Positions 14,557-17,420 of a DNA stretch of 17,420 nt are shown here, piece by piece (position 1 is the first letter of the stretch; each line of letters starts with the position of its first letter). The notes under the pieces are model-generated. The model did not search any database. It had not been told where the DNA came from and saw only the letters and a list, made by a program, of their open reading frames with translations. The stretch lies in NCBI GenBank assembly GCA_946481205.1, contig CAMLNB010000056.1:1-17420 (forward strand), in the 5' to 3' direction. The stretch comes from an uncultured Kangiella sp. (GTDB taxonomy: Bacteria; Pseudomonadota; Gammaproteobacteria; Enterobacterales; DSM-103792). Made by a program: the position numbers and the translations under genes.

Positions 14557-17403
14557 TCACTTTTTCTTCGCCTGTGCTTTTTCCAGCAGAGGCTTCAGGA
14601 ACCGGGCGGTGTGTGAGCCTTTTACTTTCGCCACCTGCTCCGGGGTGCCGGTCGCGATGATCTGGCCACCGCCATTGCCACCCTCCGGTCCCAAATCGAC
14701 GATCCAATCCGCCGTTTTGATCACGTCGAGATTGTGTTCGATCACGACGATGGTATTGCCGTGGTCGCGCAGTTCGTGCAGCACTTTCAGCAACTGTTTG
14801 ACGTCGTGGAAATGCAGACCAGTCGTTGGTTCGTCGAGAATGTAGAGCGTATTGCCGGTGTCACGACGCGACAGCTCTTTCGCCAGCTTGACCCGCTGCG
14901 CTTCGCCACCGGACAGTGTTGTGGCCGACTGACCGAGCGTGATGTAGCTCAGGCCGACATCGACCAAGGTCTGCAGCTTTTTGGCCAGTGACGGCACGGC
15001 GTCGAAAAATGCCCGGGCATCTTCCACGGTCATCGCCAGCACTTCGGAAATGTTCTTGCCTTTGAACTGCACGCCGAGCGTTTCCCGGTTGTAGCGCTGG
15101 CCTTTGCAGACATCGCAGGGCACATAAATGTCCGGCAGGAAGTGCATCTCGACCCGCAGCACGCCATCGCCTTCGCAGGCTTCGCAACGCCCGCCTTTGA
15201 CGTTGAACGAGAATCGACCCGGGCCGTAACCGCGCGCACGCGCTTCCTTGGTTTCCGAGAACAGCTCGCGGATCGGCGTGAATAATCCGGTGTAGGTAGC
15301 CGGGTTCGAGCGTGGGGTTCGACCAATCGGGCTTTGATCAATGTCGACCACTTTGTCGAACAGCTCCATGCCTTCAATGCCATCGTAAGGCGCCGGCTGA
15401 TCCGCTTCGGCACCGTTCAGTTCGATGGCGGCGATGCGATAGAGCGTGTCGTTGATCAGGGTCGATTTGCCGGATCCGGACACGCCGGTGACGCAGGTGA
15501 ACAGGCCGACCGGAATCTCCAGGCTGACATTGTTCAGGTTGTTGCCGCTCGCGCCGTGCAGCTTCAGAACGCGATCCTTATCGATTGGCGTTCGCTCTTT
15601 CGGTATCGCGATCTCAAGTTTGCCGGACAGGTACTTACCGGTCAGTGAGTCCTTGGCTGAGCAGATTTTCTCGTAGCTGCCGGCCGCGACCACGGTGCCG
15701 CCGTGCACGCCAGCGCCCGGCCCGATATCGACGATGTAATCGGCCGAGCGGATCGCGTCTTCATCATGCTCGACCACGATCACGGTATTGCCCAGATCGC
15801 GCAAATAGTTCAGCGTTTGCAGCAAACGCTCGTTGTCACGCTGGTGCAGGCCAATCGACGGTTCGTCGAGAATGTACATCACGCCAACCAGGCCAGCGCC
15901 GATCTGCGAAGCGAGCCGAATCCGCTGCGCTTCACCACCGGATAGCGTTTCGGCACTGCGATCCAGTGTCAGGTATTCCAGACCAACGTTGACCAGAAAG
16001 CCGAGCCGAGCGGAAATTTCCTGCAGGATCTTGCTGGCGATTTTGCCGCGCTGACCGGTCAGTTTCAGGTTGTCGTAAAACTCTTTGCACTGCGCGACGG
16101 ACAAGGAAGTCGCTTCCGGTAAGCTGAGTTTCTTGATCTTGACGTTACGGGCGCCCTCATTGAGCCGGGAGCCGCCGCAATCCGGGCAGGGGCGGGTAGT
16201 CATGAAGCGCGACAGTTCATCGCGGATCTGCTGTGATTCCGTTTCTTTATAACGGCGATCAAAATTGGCGACGATGCCCTCAAACGGATGCCGGCGCACC
16301 ACGGTGTCGCCACGGTCATTGAAGTAATGGAAATCGATGACTTCGCGGCCGCTACCATTGAGCACCACATCCTGAGCTTTCTTGCTCAGTTTGTTGAACG
16401 GCACATCGAGTTCGAATTTGTAATGCTTGGCCAGACTGCGCAGCATGTGGAAGTAAAACACATTGCGCTTGTCCCAGCCGCGGATCGCGCCTTCTTCCAG
16501 CGTTTTCTCCGGATCGGCGACAATCCGCTTCGGGTCAAAGAACGAGTGCACGCCAAGGCCATCGCAGGTTTCACAGGCGCCGGCCGGGCTGTTGAACGAG
16601 AAAATTTTCGGCTCCAGCTCGGTCAACGCGAAACCGCATTGCGGGCAGGCATGTTTGGCCGAGAACAGCAGTTCTTCGCGTTTGGGTTCATCCATGAACG
16701 CGACTTTGACGATGCCGTCGGCGAGCTTCAAACCGGTTTCCACCGATTCGGCCAGCCGCTGGGCTTGGTCGGCGCGCACTTTGAAGCGATCGATCACGAC
16801 TTCGATGGTGTGCTTACTGCGGGCATCCAGCTTCGGGGCATCCGCCAGTTCAACGACCTGACCGTTGATGCGAGCGCGGACAAAGCCTTTGCCTTTCAGC
16901 TCCATCATCAGCCCGATGTGTTCGCCTTTGCGGTCCTGAATGACCGGCGCGAGCAACATCAGTTTGCTGTCTTCCGGCAACTCCAATACCCGGTCCACCA
17001 TTTGCGACACGGTTTGTGCATCGAGTTTGATGCCATGCGTCGGGCAGTGCGGTTCGCCGACGCGGGCATACAGCAAGCGCAGGTAATCGTAGATTTCGGT
17101 GACCGTGCCGACGGTCGAACGCGGGTTGTGCGAGGTCGATTTCTGTTCAATGGAAATCGCTGGCGACAGACCTTCGATGTGATCGACGTCCGGCTTTTCC
17201 ATCAAACTCAAAAACTGCCGTGCATACGCCGACAGCGATTCGACATAGCGGCGCTGGCCTTCGGCATACAGGGTGTCAAATGCCAGCGACGATTTGCCGG
17301 AACCGGACAAGCCGGTGATGACGATCAACTTGTCGCGCGGCAACTCCAGATCAATGTTCTTCAGGTTGTGCGTGCGCGCACCACGAATCAGGATCTTGTC
17401 CAT
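14557..17403 (-). CDS. uvrA: Excinuclease ABC subunit A
   Basis: The 948-residue product is UvrA (E. coli 940), the DNA-damage sensor of nucleotide excision repair, which loads UvrB as a dimer. Two ABC ATPase modules are complete. The first has Walker [10 protein letters not shown] (31-39), signature LSGGEAQ (487-493) and Walker B with DEPSIGLH (513-520). The second has GVSGSGKST (640-648), LSGGEAQ (830-836) and DEPTTGLH (857-864). Zinc ligands are Cys253/256/277/280 and Cys740/743/763/766, and a further CPDC pair is at 406-409. The C-terminus adds EKAQAKKK after the usual RFLKPLL end. The ATG matches the family start ([20 protein letters not shown]), but no clear binding site is visible in the 17 bases left, and any LexA box would lie outside the window. 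Confidence 0.98.
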   Translation of the reverse strand: MDKILIRGARTHNLKNIDLELPRDKLIVITGLSGSGKSSLAFDTLYAEGQRRYVESLSAYARQFLSLMEKPDVDHIEGLSPAISIEQKSTSHNPRSTVGTVTEIYDYLRLLYARVGEPHCPTHGIKLDAQTVSQMVDRVLELPEDSKLMLLAPVIQDRKGEHIGLMMELKGKGFVRARINGQVVELADAPKLDARSKHTIEVVIDRFKVRADQAQRLAESVETGLKLADGIVKVAFMDEPKREELLFSAKHACPQCGFALTELEPKIFSFNSPAGACETCDGLGVHSFFDPKRIVADPEKTLEEGAIRGWDKRNVFYFHMLRSLAKHYKFELDVPFNKLSKKAQDVVLNGSGREVIDFHYFNDRGDTVVRRHPFEGIVANFDRRYKETESQQIRDELSRFMTTRPCPDCGGSRLNEGARNVKIKKLSLPEATSLSVAQCKEFYDNLKLTGQRGKIASKILQEISARLGFLVNVGLEYLTLDRSAETLSGGEAQRIRLASQIGAGLVGVMYILDEPSIGLHQRDNERLLQTLNYLRDLGNTVIVVEHDEDAIRSADYIVDIGPGAGVHGGTVVAAGSYEKICSAKDSLTGKYLSGKLEIAIPKERTPIDKDRVLKLHGASGNNLNNVSLEIPVGLFTCVTGVSGSGKSTLINDTLYRIAAIELNGAEADQPAPYDGIEGMELFDKVVDIDQSPIGRTPRSNPATYTGLFTPIRELFSETKEARARGYGPGRFSFNVKGGRCEACEGDGVLRVEMHFLPDIYVPCDVCKGQRYNRETLGVQFKGKNISEVLAMTVEDARAFFDAVPSLAKKLQTLVDVGLSYITLGQSATTLSGGEAQRVKLAKELSRRDTGNTLYILDEPTTGLHFHDVKQLLKVLHELRDHGNTIVVIEHNLDVIKTADWIVDLGPEGGNGGGQIIATGTPEQVAKVKGSHTARFLKPLLEKAQAKKK

Positions 17404-17420
17404 GCGTATCGGTTCTGCCG

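Noticed and set aside
14874..15600. Further boxA-like cores GCTCTTT (14874-14880 and 15594-15600)
   Set aside because: They are antisense to the uvrA coding sequence, lack the following A, and are not in a leader. They are probably chance.
1..17420. Mobile elements, CRISPR arrays, tRNA or rRNA genes, or a foreign gene island
   Set aside because: None were seen. All genes except the VanZ-family one are core genes in canonical order, and composition looks even throughout.

Overview
The window is the core ribosomal-protein supercluster of a bacterium, almost certainly a gammaproteobacterium. The protein sequences sit close to the E. coli/Pseudomonas type. secY is followed directly by rpmJ and rpsM with no adk, map or infA in between. 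S14 is the 101-residue cysteine-poor form, and uvrA lies just beyond rplQ. The species cannot be named from this stretch. Base composition is moderately GC-rich with strong G/C third-position bias, which explains the many long antisense shadow ORFs.

Layout: the last 18 codons of tuf (EF-Tu) end at base 54. A 321-bp gap (55-375) holds a good sigma70-type promoter and a structured leader of about 200 nt, which contains two boxA-like elements. The S10 operon follows (rpsJ, rplC, rplD, rplW, rplB, rpsS, rplV, rpsC, rplP, rpmC, rpsQ; 376-5426). The spc block comes after only 16 bp (rplN, rplX, rplE, rpsN, rpsH, rplF, rplR, rpsE, rpmD, rplO, secY, rpmJ; 5443-11018). A 95-bp gap with a second good promoter candidate precedes the alpha operon (rpsM, rpsK, rpsD, rpoA, rplQ; 11114-14059). 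A strong terminator, a short VanZ-family membrane protein gene (14145-14501), a second and very similar terminator, and convergent uvrA (14557-17403, minus strand) complete the window.

The genes make the ribosome (S10, S3, S19, S14, S17, S8, S5, S13, S11, S4 and L3, L4, L23, L2, L22, L16, L29, L14, L24, L5, L6, L18, L30, L15, L36, L17), the protein-export channel SecY and the RNA polymerase alpha subunit. All open frames are intact and of normal length. Several junctions are translationally coupled (ATGA, TAATG, TGATG overlaps). Two genes too short for ordinary ORF filters, rpmD and rpmJ, are present in their expected places.

This is a conserved housekeeping region, and I see no mobile element, CRISPR array, tRNA or accessory system. 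The observations that most deserve a second look are regulatory: the two boxA-like motifs in front of rpsJ (S10 is NusE, a boxA-binding partner), the fold capable of masking the rpsM start, the loss of a spc promoter gap, the hairpin between rpsD and rpoA, and the apparently promoterless VanZ gene between two look-alike terminators. The one notable protein oddity is an 18-bp tandem repeat in the S3 tail.
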